Origin: an uncultured Oscillospiraceae bacterium
GTDB lineage: Bacteria; Bacillota; Clostridia; Oscillospirales; Oscillospiraceae
Assembly: GCA_934511545.1 (NCBI GenBank)
Contig: CAKSWM010000066.1
Location: 1-7,791 of the forward strand
Reading direction: 5' to 3'
Length of the DNA stretch: 7,791 bases
In this document: positions 1-6,553 of the stretch, piece after piece
Layout: each line of letters opens with the position of its first letter
Numbering within the stretch: position 1 is the first letter of the stretch
Program-made: the position numbers and the translations under genes
Notes under the pieces: generated by a model
What the model was told of the DNA's origin: nothing
The model's input: the letters and a program-made list of their open reading frames with translations, nothing else
Database searches by the model: none

Positions 1-534
1 TTTTTCCAGCCCCTCGTCCGTCGTCATATCGGGCAGTTCAGGCAGCTCGTCCAGAGAAGATATTCCAAGCGTTCTCAAAAAAAGCTCTGTCGTTTTGAAC
101 AGCGTGGGCCTTCCCGGAACATCAAGTTTGCCGCATGTCTCTATCAGACCGCGCTCTGTGAGTATTCCGACAGTATAAGAGCTGTCAACGCCGCGCACCT
201 GCTCGATATAGGCTCTTGTCACCGGCTGGTAATATGCAACGACCGCCACGACTTCAAGCGCCGCCTGTGTAAGCTTGGGAGGCTTGCGCTGCTCCAAGGC
301 ATGGGATATCTCCGTTGCCCACTCCGGCGCCGAGCAAAGCTGAAGCATCTCATTGAGCTTCACGAGCCGGATGCCTCTGCGGTTGAAGCTGTATTCGTCC
401 GAAAGCTCTTTTGCGCATCCGTCAATCTCTGCTGCCGAAGTTCCCAGAACGGCGGCTATCCTGTCAACAGGCACAGGATCGCCGGAGGCAAACAGTATAG
501 CCTCGACCGCAGACTTGATCTCGTCTCTTTCCAT
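1..534 (-). CDS. scpB: Segregation and condensation protein B (3' end outside window)
   Basis: ScpB is the kite subunit of the SMC-ScpA-ScpB condensin complex, which compacts and separates replicated chromosomes; an ScpB dimer binds the ScpA kleisin. The 178 visible codons read from ATG at 534 to the window edge with no stop. They start MERDEIKSAVEAILFASGDP, the usual N-terminal winged helix. The family core follows: LTQAALEVVAVVAYYQPVTR at residues 88-107, IEQVRGVD at 110-117, LTERGLIE at 125-132 and DVPGRPTLFKTTELF at 138-152, then LDELPELP. Family members are usually about 180-200 residues, so only a short tail should be missing. The start is supported by ATGAGGA six bases upstream of the ATG, and the gene begins 13 bases after the scpA stop, so the two are almost certainly co-transcribed. 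Identification is firm. Confidence 0.95.
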   Translation of the reverse strand, partial: MERDEIKSAVEAILFASGDPVPVDRIAAVLGTSAAEIDGCAKELSDEYSFNRRGIRLVKLNEMLQLCSAPEWATEISHALEQRKPPKLTQAALEVVAVVAYYQPVTRAYIEQVRGVDSSYTVGILTERGLIETCGKLDVPGRPTLFKTTELFLRTLGISSLDELPELPDMTTDEGLEK

Positions 535-547
535 TGTATTTCCTCAT

Positions 548-1333
548 TCACTCAATGCTTAGATTTTGCAGGATAGCCCCGGTATCGCCGCCGGCAAAGT
601 TTATAAGAAGCTCATCGCCGTCAAGCGTTATAAAGACGCTTCCGATGCTGCACAGCTCCAGGACCGAAACAAAGGTGGCGACGATCTCGGACCGGCTGTC
701 GCACAGCCTGTAAAGTCCGGACATATGCTCGCTTCCCTTTTCTCGCAGGAGTTCGATTATCTGTCTGCTCTTATCTTCGACCGGATAGGTAATGCGTTTA
801 GGCACAATACGGGAAAAGTTTTTCTCCTCCTCAGGCGTTTTTCCACCCCTGGAAAAAACAGAATACAGCGCCTGAAGCAATTCGGCTCCATCGTGCCTGT
901 AGCTGTATTCTCCGTATTTCGGAAGTGTTTCTCCCGGCGTGGAGTAAAGCAGAAGCCCGCGCATGCTCATCCTCGAAAGCTCCGGCGTTACGGCGCGGAC
1001 AGCCGCATATGAATCCTTGGCCTTCAGCTGTTCGAGGCTTGACATGAGCAGTTCAAGCTCGGATACCTCCTCATCGCCCGTAAGCAGAGTTTTGGTCTTG
1101 ATATACAGCAGGTTTGACGCCATCTGAACAAACTCGCTGGCGACCTCAAGGTCAAGTTCCTGCATCTTTGCGATATACTCCAGATACTGGTCAAGGATCA
1201 GCGATATTTGAATGTCTCTTATCTCGATTTTATTTTTTGACAGGAGCATCAGGATCAGGTTCAGCGGTCCTTCAAAGTCCTGCATCTCTTCCTTTGACCT
1301 GATGACTCCTTCCAGGTGGAAGGTAGGCTCCAT
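548..1333 (-). CDS. scpA: Segregation and condensation protein A (kleisin)
   Basis: ScpA is the kleisin that bridges the SMC head domains and binds ScpB, giving the bacterial condensin that acts on the nucleoid. The protein is 261 residues, normal for the family. The N-terminal SMC-binding domain carries the hallmark FEGPLNLILMLL at residues 20-31, with Asn where Asp is more common in DGPLDLLL-type motifs. A helical stretch follows (ISLILDQYLEYIAKMQELDL and onward). The C-terminal winged helix at roughly 184-247 contains SRSEIVATFVSVLELCSIGSVF. I place the start at ATG 1333 because GAGG lies five bases upstream. The reading frame stays open further upstream to 1372, but that extension lies inside the preceding protease gene. 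The intergenic gap is only 7 bases and the Shine-Dalgarno overlaps the protease stop, suggesting translational coupling. Confidence 0.95.
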   Translation of the reverse strand: MEPTFHLEGVIRSKEEMQDFEGPLNLILMLLSKNKIEIRDIQISLILDQYLEYIAKMQELDLEVASEFVQMASNLLYIKTKTLLTGDEEVSELELLMSSLEQLKAKDSYAAVRAVTPELSRMSMRGLLLYSTPGETLPKYGEYSYRHDGAELLQALYSVFSRGGKTPEEEKNFSRIVPKRITYPVEDKSRQIIELLREKGSEHMSGLYRLCDSRSEIVATFVSVLELCSIGSVFITLDGDELLINFAGGDTGAILQNLSIE

Positions 1334-1340
1334 AAAAACC

Positions 1341-2030
1341 TCACATAAAATTGCTGACAAGTCTGAACGCAAGCTGCGCTATGACGAACAGTTTGTCAAA
1401 AATAAACTTCGTGACGTTTGCAAGAGGGGTCCCAAGCACTCCCGTCGCGACGATCACCATCAGCAGTATCATACCGTAGCGCTCATAGCGCATGAGCTTA
1501 TAATACGCGCTCTCGCTGAGAAAGGAAAAGAGCACCTTTGACCCGTCGAGGGGCGGAATGGGAATAATATTAAAAATGGCCAGCGCAAGGCTCAGATATG
1601 CCGTTGTTGATATCATCGTAAGGACAGCGAAGGCAAATTCGGTCCCGATACGAACAAGTGGCAGATAAACAAGGCCGTATATAAACAGTACAACACAGCA
1701 TATTATCAGATTTGACAGCGGCCCCGCAAGCGCCGTTATCGCCATTCCCCTTTTGGGATTTTTGAAGTTGTTCATGTTGACCGGAACGGGCTTTGCCCAG
1801 CCAAATTTGAACAGCACCATCATCAGAAGTCCGAAAATGTCGATATGCTTTATCGGGTTGAGCGTAAGTCTTCCCATATCCTTCGCCGTATTGTCTCCGA
1901 GCTTATAGGCGACAAACCCGTGGCTCAGCTCATGCAGCGTTATGCATATCAGTGCTGGTATTATTGACAGCAGCGTATCTGTTATAAACGACCAGTCAAG
2001 GCCCTGCCAAATATTCTTTAAAGCATCCAA
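1341..2030 (-). CDS. Site-2-type membrane zinc metalloprotease (M50, YwhC-like)
   Basis: A 229-residue polytopic membrane protein of the compact M50B class, which cleaves substrates within the membrane. The zinc-binding HELSH is at residues 33-37 in the first hydrophobic segment. The third metal ligand is expected at Asp162 in NIIPIPPLDG (154-163). Other family marks are GRLTLNPIKHIDIFG (53-67), the FGWAKPVPVN loop (76-85) and the AGPLSNL segment (102-108). About five to six membrane helices are visible and there is no PDZ domain, unlike RseP/SpoIVFB relatives with extra domains. The start is TTG at 2030: an in-frame TAA lies three codons upstream, no in-frame ATG comes before the first helix, and GAGGCGG sits nine bases upstream. 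It leads the operon with scpA and scpB. The substrate is unknown. The ORF is certain and the family assignment firm. Confidence 0.92.
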   Translation of the reverse strand: MDALKNIWQGLDWSFITDTLLSIIPALICITLHELSHGFVAYKLGDNTAKDMGRLTLNPIKHIDIFGLLMMVLFKFGWAKPVPVNMNNFKNPKRGMAITALAGPLSNLIICCVVLFIYGLVYLPLVRIGTEFAFAVLTMISTTAYLSLALAIFNIIPIPPLDGSKVLFSFLSESAYYKLMRYERYGMILLMVIVATGVLGTPLANVTKFIFDKLFVIAQLAFRLVSNFM

Positions 2031-2039
2031 TTCTGTTAT

Positions 2040-2046
2040 CCGCCTC
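2040..2046 (-). promoter_or_regulatory. Shine-Dalgarno site supporting a TTG start
   Basis: GAGGCGG on the minus strand lies nine bases before the TTG at 2030. It is the only purine-rich site near the 5' end of the membrane protease gene. Together with the stop codon just upstream, it fixes the non-ATG start. Confidence 0.6.
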
Positions 2047-2060
2047 GATTTTAATAATTT

Positions 2061-2089
2061 ATTATATCAGTAAATATAATAAAAAACAA
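2061..2089 (-). promoter_or_regulatory. Housekeeping promoter of the protease-scpA-scpB operon
   Basis: On the minus strand, TTGTTT (2089-2084), a 17-base spacer and a perfect TATAAT (2066-2061) form a sigma-A-type promoter. TGA directly before the -10 supplies the TGn of an extended -10, which can compensate for the weak -35 (3 of 6). Transcription would begin near 2054, giving a leader of about 25 bases. A 7-base inverted repeat, ATTATAT/ATATAAT, at 2061-2067 and 2074-2080 overlaps the -10 and spacer. Confidence 0.7.
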
Positions 2090-2130
2090 GTATATCGGCA
2101 TGTTTAGCACAGCACGAATTATACCGTTTG

Positions 2131-2166
2131 AGAAAAAACAAGGCGGGAGACTTTTATCCCCCGCCT
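2131..2166 (-). terminator. Rho-independent terminator after purB
   Basis: On the minus strand, AGGCGGGGGA pairs with TCTCCCGCCT across a TAAAAG loop: a 10-bp GC-rich stem with a single G-U wobble. TGTTTTTTCT follows at once. It starts 12 bases after the purB stop and cleanly separates the aminotransferase-purB unit from the promoter of the next operon. Confidence 0.92.
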
Positions 2167-2178
2167 GTCGTTCTCATA

Positions 2179-3615
2179 TTATACCTTCAGGTCCGCGTCA
2201 ATTTCGCCAAGAAGCTCCCTGTTCCTTTCGAGTTCGGGATACACATGATCCCGCAGGAATTCTTCGACCTGCTGCGGCGCTCTTCCGATAAAAGCTGCGG
2301 GCTTGAGTTCCGCGCGTATCTCCTCCTCGGTGAGGCCAAAGGCGGGATCGGACGCGATCCTTGAAACAAGGTCATTTTCTCCGCCCTGCTCCTTTACGAC
2401 CGCTCCGGCCGCGATGGAATGGACCCGGATACGCTCGTGCAGTTCCTGGCGGTCGCCGCCGTTTTTAACGGCGCGCATCATTATGTTCTCCGTTGCCATA
2501 AACGGAAGCTCTGCCTGAATATGCTTGTCGATGACCTTGTCATACACCTTTATGCCGCTCACGACATTCAGATATATCCGCAGAAGGCCGTCTACGGCCA
2601 GGAAAGCCTCGGGGATCGAAATTCGCTTGTTTGCAGAATCGTCCAGCGTGCGCTCGAACCACTGAGTCATCGCGGTCATCGCCGGATTCTGGCTGTCTGC
2701 CACAACATATCTCGCCAGCGCGCAGATGCGTTCGCAGCGCATCGGATTGCGCTTATAGGGCATTGCGGAGGAACCGATCTGTTTTCCCTCAAACGGCTCC
2801 TCAAGCTCCTTGAGATGCATCAGCAGACGCATATCCGTCGCGAACTTTGAAGCGCTCTGTGCGATCCCTGAAAGAGTGGCGAGAACAAAAGCGTCCATTT
2901 TTCTGGAATATGTCTGTCCCGATACGGGCACACAGGCGTCAAAGCCCATCTCCCGCGCAATATAGTCATCCAGCTTTTTTACCTTTTCCTGATCTCCGTC
3001 AAACAGCTCCATGAAGCTCGCCTGCGTTCCCGTGGTACCCTTGGAGCCGAGAAGTTTCAGCGTGGATACACGGTAATCGACCTCGCGGAGATCCAGCAGA
3101 AGATCGTTGATCCACAACGATGCACGCTTGCCGACCGTCGTCAGCTGCGCCGACTGGAAGTGGGTGAAGCCAAGAGTGGGAAGGGACTTATATTCATCCG
3201 CAAACTCCGAAAGCTTTTTTATAACATCCAGAAGTTCGCGCTTTACCAGCAAAAGCGCATCGCGCATCTGGATAATATCGGTGTTATCACCGACATAGGC
3301 GCTCGTCGCGCCGAGATGAATGATAGGCATTGCCTTCGGGCAAACCTTTCCGAAGGTATGTACATGCGCCATAACATCGTGGCGCAGCCGCTTCTCCTCC
3401 TGTGCCGCCATCTCATAGTCAATGTCGTCCAGGTGCGCCTGCATCTCCTCGATCTGCTCGTCGGTTATGTTCAGACCAAGCTCCTTTTCTCCCTTTGCCA
3501 GAGCGAGCCACAGCCTGCGCCATGTTGAAAACTTTTTGTCAGAGGAAAATATATAAAGCATTTCCTCTCCGGCGTATCTGGTAACAAGCGGATTTGCATA
3601 GGTATCGTTGTTCAC
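2179..3615 (-). CDS. purB: Adenylosuccinate lyase
   Basis: PurB is a cytosolic homotetramer that releases fumarate twice in purine synthesis: from SAICAR to give AICAR, and from adenylosuccinate to give AMP. The 478-residue protein has the fumarase/aspartase-superfamily signature GSSAMPYKRNP at 281-291, carried on the mobile serine loop. It also has RHDVMAHVHTFG (78-89), HLGATSAYVGDNTD (100-113), the catalytic-histidine region LGFTHFQSAQLTT (148-160, His152) and KGTTGTQASF (192-201). The length and these blocks place it with the long, animal ADSL-like branch rather than the roughly 430-residue Bacillus type. I choose GTG at 3615, with AGGAGA six bases upstream. The open frame continues to a TTG at 3663, but those 16 codons (starting MSREPEHQLIYDRR) lack family resemblance and a good ribosome site. 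It lies 44 bases after the aminotransferase gene, in the same transcription unit. Ser155 replaces the usual Pro of the THxQPAQ motif. Confidence 0.96.
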   Translation of the reverse strand: MNNDTYANPLVTRYAGEEMLYIFSSDKKFSTWRRLWLALAKGEKELGLNITDEQIEEMQAHLDDIDYEMAAQEEKRLRHDVMAHVHTFGKVCPKAMPIIHLGATSAYVGDNTDIIQMRDALLLVKRELLDVIKKLSEFADEYKSLPTLGFTHFQSAQLTTVGKRASLWINDLLLDLREVDYRVSTLKLLGSKGTTGTQASFMELFDGDQEKVKKLDDYIAREMGFDACVPVSGQTYSRKMDAFVLATLSGIAQSASKFATDMRLLMHLKELEEPFEGKQIGSSAMPYKRNPMRCERICALARYVVADSQNPAMTAMTQWFERTLDDSANKRISIPEAFLAVDGLLRIYLNVVSGIKVYDKVIDKHIQAELPFMATENIMMRAVKNGGDRQELHERIRVHSIAAGAVVKEQGGENDLVSRIASDPAFGLTEEEIRAELKPAAFIGRAPQQVEEFLRDHVYPELERNRELLGEIDADLKV

Positions 3616-3621
3616 GGCAAT

Positions 3622-3627
3622 TCTCCT
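3622..3627 (-). promoter_or_regulatory. Shine-Dalgarno site fixing the purB GTG start
   Basis: AGGAGA on the minus strand sits six bases (ATTGCC) before the GTG at 3615. It is the best ribosome site in the gap between the aminotransferase and purB, and decides the start in favour of GTG over the upstream TTG at 3663. Confidence 0.75.
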
Positions 3628-3659
3628 ATCGTATATAAGTTGATGTTCAGGCTCTCTGC

Positions 3660-4850
3660 TCAATCGCCGAGGAATCTTTCCAGCCTGTCGAGCCCTTCCC
3701 GGATGTTCTCCATTGATGTTGCGTATGTAAACCGTACATAGTTCGGAACGCCGAAACCAAGACAGGGTACAACGGCAACAAGCTCCTTTTCGAGAAGTGC
3801 AGCAGCAAAGTCCGCATCGTTTGTTATGGCCCTCCCGCCGAGCGTGCGCCCTATCTGTTTTTCGATATTCATCATGACATAGAACGCACCCTCCGGCTGC
3901 CGGCAGCTGACGTCCTTTATACTGTTTATCCTGTCAACGATATAATTGCGCCTGACCTCAAAAACCGTGCGCATCGCATTAATGCCGTCCTGATGTCCAA
4001 CAAGCGCCTCGACCGCAGCCCATTGATTCATTGTGCCCGGCGCTCCGGTGCTGTGGCTGAGATAATTGGTCATGACCTCCGCTATCCGGTCGTTTGACGC
4101 GGAGTAGCCTATTCTCCACCCCGTCATTGAATATGATTTGGAAACGCCGTTTATAAGTATGGTGCGCTCCCTCGCATCCTCGCTTATCGTGGGGAAGCTG
4201 ACAAATTCCCTGTTGTCGTAAACAAGACTTGAGTATATTTCGTCCGATATGACGTACAGATCTGCTTCGCGGCAAACTTCCGCCAGGGCAGTGAGCCGTT
4301 CGCGGTCATATACCATACCTGTCGGATTGACGGGATTATTTATGAGAAAAACCTTGGTTTTATCTGTGATCGCGGAACGGAGCTGTTCCGCCGTGAGCTT
4401 ATAGTCCTGCTCTTTTTCCGTATATACGATCTTCGGAACGCCTCCGGCCATTCTTACCATTTGGTAATAGCTGACCCAGAATGGTGCCGGAATGATCACC
4501 TCGTCGCCGGGATCGAGCAGGACGCACAGCGCCACATAAACGCTGTGTTTTGCGCCGCTTGCAACAACGATCTGCTCGGAGCTGTAATCGAGTCCGAAGT
4601 CCATTTTCAGCCGATCCGCAGCCGCCTGTCTGAGCTGTGGGATCCCGGCAGCCGGAGTATATTTGGTCAGACCGCCGTTGATCGCCTTTATGGCAGCATC
4701 CTTTATATTATCCGGCGTATCAAAATCCGGTTCACCGGTACCAAACGCGATAACGTCGAGGCCGTCAGCCTTCATCTGCTTTGCCAGACTGTCCACCGCG
4801 ATAGTGGACGACTCCCTGACGGCGGAAGCCACTTTGGAAAGCCGTTTCAT
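3660..4850 (-). CDS. Class I PLP aminotransferase, aspartate aminotransferase type
   Basis: A 396-residue cytosolic fold-type I aminotransferase of the I-gamma subgroup found in Bacillus and Thermus. It most likely interconverts aspartate/2-oxoglutarate and oxaloacetate/glutamate. Visible features are GTGEPDFDTP (37-46), the YTPAAGIPQLR block (64-74), NNPVNPTG (171-178, Asn175 contacting PLP), SDEIY (202-206, Asp203 binding the pyridine nitrogen), SKSYSMTGWRIGY (237-249) with the PLP Schiff-base Lys238, and Arg373 in YVRFTYA for the substrate carboxylate. I start it at ATG 4850, six bases after GAGGTG; the in-frame GTG nine bases upstream lies inside that ribosome site. Being directly upstream of purB suggests a role in aspartate supply. 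I-gamma enzymes vary in specificity (aspartate, aromatic, prephenate, alanine), so the exact substrate, and hence a symbol such as aspC or aspB, is not settled from sequence alone. Confidence 0.92.
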   Translation of the reverse strand: MKRLSKVASAVRESSTIAVDSLAKQMKADGLDVIAFGTGEPDFDTPDNIKDAAIKAINGGLTKYTPAAGIPQLRQAAADRLKMDFGLDYSSEQIVVASGAKHSVYVALCVLLDPGDEVIIPAPFWVSYYQMVRMAGGVPKIVYTEKEQDYKLTAEQLRSAITDKTKVFLINNPVNPTGMVYDRERLTALAEVCREADLYVISDEIYSSLVYDNREFVSFPTISEDARERTILINGVSKSYSMTGWRIGYSASNDRIAEVMTNYLSHSTGAPGTMNQWAAVEALVGHQDGINAMRTVFEVRRNYIVDRINSIKDVSCRQPEGAFYVMMNIEKQIGRTLGGRAITNDADFAAALLEKELVAVVPCLGFGVPNYVRFTYATSMENIREGLDRLERFLGD

Positions 4851-4856
4851 GTATCG

Positions 4857-4862
4857 CACCTC
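4857..4862 (-). promoter_or_regulatory. Shine-Dalgarno site fixing the aminotransferase start
   Basis: GAGGTG on the minus strand lies six bases before ATG 4850. Its last three bases are the in-frame GTG (4859-4857) that would otherwise be taken as the start. That GTG has no ribosome site of its own. Confidence 0.75.
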
Positions 4863-4871
4863 ATTTGAACG

Positions 4872-4911
4872 ATTATATTCATATCATAAGCCAAAATGCC
4901 CTTTAATGCAA
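4872..4911 (-). promoter_or_regulatory. Candidate promoter of the aminotransferase-purB operon
   Basis: On the minus strand, TTGCAT (4911-4906), a 17-base spacer and TATGAT (4888-4883) make a plausible sigma-A promoter with a weak -35. A perfect TATAAT follows at 4877-4872, but it has no -35 at good spacing. Either hexamer places the 5' end shortly before the Shine-Dalgarno. The rest of 4912-4979 is AT-rich, and I see no further site in it. Confidence 0.45.
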
Positions 4912-4979
4912 CCGGGATATGATTTTTCTGATATTATTTGAATTTCCATAAAAACAGATTTTCAAAATTGGTCACAATA

Positions 4980-5007
4980 AACAGACGGCGGAGCTCCGCC
5001 GTCTGTT
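4980..5007 (-). terminator. Palindromic terminator after spoIVA
   Basis: A perfect 28-base palindrome built on CAGACGGCGGAG and its complement begins nine bases after the spoIVA stop. It would fold into a GC-rich stem of about 12 bp closed by a tiny loop. On the minus strand it is followed by TTATTGTGACC, only a modest U-tract. On the plus strand CTGTTTTTC lies a few bases beyond it, so it may work in both directions, although no plus-strand gene needs it. Confidence 0.75.
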
Positions 5008-5016
5008 CCCTGTTTT

Positions 5017-6495
5017 TCAAAAAATTATACATATGAGTCTCTTGCTGCCGTCATTAATGATTTTTTCGACCGCCTCGCGCAGTTTGACCTGAGTGGCATC
5101 AGACATATCCGTAAGCTTTTTTGACAGGCTCTCGGACGCGATGTCGTAGAGCGATTTTCCGAATATGTTGGAATCCCACAGCTTGCTGACATCTCCGTTG
5201 TAGCCCTGGAGCAGAAAGCTCATTATCTCTTCCGACGCCTGTTCTCCGCCAAGTGCCGGGGAGACCTCTGTTTCAACGTTGGTCATTATCATGTGCAGCG
5301 ACGGCGCGCTCGCTTTAAGCCTGACAGCATATCTTCCTCCCTGCTTTACGATCTCGGGCTCCTCCAGCCTCATGTCCTCGCTGCCGGGCATTACCACGCC
5401 GTAGCCCGTTTCGCGGACTTCCCGAAGCGCGGATTCGATCTTTGTGTATTCCCGTTTTATTCTGCCCATCTCGATCAGTATCGCCATGAGTTCCGCGTCG
5501 TTTCTTATCTCAAATCCGGTTTCGGTGCTTATCGTCTCATAATACAGCGCCTCCGGCAGTTCTATCCGGACGCTTATGCTGCCTGTGCCGGCCGATATAT
5601 CCGTCAGCAGCGCCCTGCTTATGAGTTCCGACTCTGTCAGAGACGCCACGGCGTCAGACGCCTGGCGCAGCTTTTTCAGACTGCCCATTTTTTGCAGTAT
5701 TTCAGTATAAAGCGCCGACTTTATCCCGATTTTGGCATCCAGAGCCTCCAGCCAGGACGGAAGATAGATACCGATCTCGCTTATCGGAAACTCGTTCAGC
5801 GCAGCGGAGATCAACATTTCGACCTCATTTCGGCCAAGCTCAAGGCAGTTGACACAAACGCAGCTGACGCCATATCTCTCTCTGATATTCCTGAGCACCG
5901 ACTGAGCCTCTGCCGACTCCGGATCCGCGGAATTGAGAACGACGACAAAAGGTTTGCCTATGCTTCGGAGCTCGCTTATTACCCTGCTTTCCGCTTCAAC
6001 ATAGTCCTCTCTGGGTATTCCGCAGATGCTTCCGTCCGTTGTTATTACGATCCCGACCGTTGAGTGATCGCATATAACTCTGTGGGTTCCCTCTTCCGCC
6101 GCCTGGGTCAGAGGTATCTCAACATCATACCACGGTGTTGTTACATTTCTCTCCGCACCGTCCTCGAACTGGCCAAGTGCCCCCTTGACCATATATCCTA
6201 CGCAGTCCACCAATCTGACCGAGAAGGATATTCCGTCGTCTATGGAAATCGTAACGGCTTCCTCCGGAACGAATTTCGGTTCCGCGGTAGTTATCGTTTT
6301 GCCGGAACCGCTCTGCGGCAGTTCATCGCGCGCCCTCTCACGGACGTAAACATTCTCTATGTTCGGGATGACCATAGTCTCCATAAAGCGTTTAATAAAC
6401 GTGGATTTTCCGGTCCTTACGGGTCCTACCACTCCCAGATAAATATCACCGCCTGTTCGCCGGGCAATGTCTTCATATATACTGTTGTCGGGCAT
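5017..6495 (-). CDS. spoIVA: Stage IV sporulation protein A, spore coat basement ATPase
   Basis: SpoIVA is made in the mother cell. It binds the forespore surface through SpoVM, hydrolyses ATP and polymerises irreversibly into the platform on which the coat is built; in clostridia it also binds SipL. The protein is 492 residues, to my knowledge the same length as B. subtilis SpoIVA. The Walker A motif is GPVRTGKST (24-32) with Lys30. TTAEPKF (69-75) is the conserved switch/sensor threonine region, and VRLVDCVGY (93-101) holds the Walker B Asp97. These positions match the residues studied in B. subtilis. TPWYD (120-124) and the DHSTVGIVITTDGS stretch (143-156) are family blocks, and NSAD (188-191) stands where GTPases have NKxD, consistent with ATP use. 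The protein ends in hydrophobic LICIIF. The gene is monocistronic or follows nif3 by read-through, with a candidate sigma-E promoter and terminator of its own. Identification is firm. Confidence 0.97.
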   Translation of the reverse strand: MPDNSIYEDIARRTGGDIYLGVVGPVRTGKSTFIKRFMETMVIPNIENVYVRERARDELPQSGSGKTITTAEPKFVPEEAVTISIDDGISFSVRLVDCVGYMVKGALGQFEDGAERNVTTPWYDVEIPLTQAAEEGTHRVICDHSTVGIVITTDGSICGIPREDYVEAESRVISELRSIGKPFVVVLNSADPESAEAQSVLRNIRERYGVSCVCVNCLELGRNEVEMLISAALNEFPISEIGIYLPSWLEALDAKIGIKSALYTEILQKMGSLKKLRQASDAVASLTESELISRALLTDISAGTGSISVRIELPEALYYETISTETGFEIRNDAELMAILIEMGRIKREYTKIESALREVRETGYGVVMPGSEDMRLEEPEIVKQGGRYAVRLKASAPSLHMIMTNVETEVSPALGGEQASEEIMSFLLQGYNGDVSKLWDSNIFGKSLYDIASESLSKKLTDMSDATQVKLREAVEKIINDGSKRLICIIF

Positions 6496-6502
6496 GCATA
6501 TT

Positions 6503-6509
6503 CCCCCTT
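6503..6509 (-). promoter_or_regulatory. spoIVA: spoIVA Shine-Dalgarno, inside an inverted-repeat arm
   Basis: AAGGGGG on the minus strand ends seven bases before the spoIVA ATG at 6495. An out-of-frame ATG at 6499-6497 is only three bases away and so is unlikely to be used. The whole site lies within the 3' arm of the hairpin at 6497-6573. Confidence 0.8.
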
Positions 6510-6523
6510 ATCATTTCTGCTTG

Positions 6524-6553
6524 ATTTATATGTGGATAAGCCCACCGATATGC
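6524..6553 (-). promoter_or_regulatory. Candidate sigma-E promoter of spoIVA
   Basis: On the minus strand, GCATATC (6553-6547) matches the sigma-E -35 consensus KMATATT at 6 of 7 positions. After a 14-base spacer, CATATAAA (6532-6525) matches the -10 CATACAHT at 6 of 8. Spacing of 14-15 is what sigma-E uses. Transcription would begin near 6517, giving a leader of about 22 bases that still holds the Shine-Dalgarno. spoIVA belongs to the mother-cell sigma-E regulon in known spore formers, which supports the reading. The consensus is quoted from memory of the B. subtilis work. Confidence 0.7.

Noticed and set aside
566..1012. Plus-strand open frame of 148 codons antisense to scpA
   Set aside because: A shadow of the scpA coding frame with no family features.
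1334..1372. Upstream extension of scpA to 1372
   Set aside because: The 13 extra codons overlap the end of the protease gene, while ATG 1333 has GAGG five bases upstream and gives a normal ScpA N-terminus.
2419..2850. Plus-strand open frame of 143 codons antisense to purB
   Set aside because: purB is unambiguous on the other strand, and this frame has no ribosome site or family motif.
3616..3663. Longer purB start at TTG 3663
   Set aside because: The extra residues do not resemble PurB N-termini, there is no good ribosome site, and GTG 3615 has an ideal AGGAGA.
3979..4275. Minus-strand open frame of 98 codons inside the aminotransferase gene
   Set aside because: Out-of-frame shadow of the aminotransferase, with an Arg/His-rich composition and no motif.
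4851..4859. GTG at 4859 as the aminotransferase start
   Set aside because: The GTG is part of the Shine-Dalgarno serving ATG 4850.
4860..4915. A PurR-type operator (PurBox) before the aminotransferase-purB unit
   Set aside because: TTTGAACGATT shares a few bases with the CCGAAC core but lacks the core itself and the paired second box.
5293..6063. Plus-strand open frame of 256 codons antisense to spoIVA
   Set aside because: It lies wholly inside a firm spoIVA gene, and the product shows no recognisable family and a Tyr/Arg-rich composition typical of antisense shadow frames.
6473..6499. Short out-of-frame upstream reading frame starting at ATG 6499
   Set aside because: It lies only three bases after the Shine-Dalgarno, too close for normal initiation, and stops after eight codons within spoIVA.
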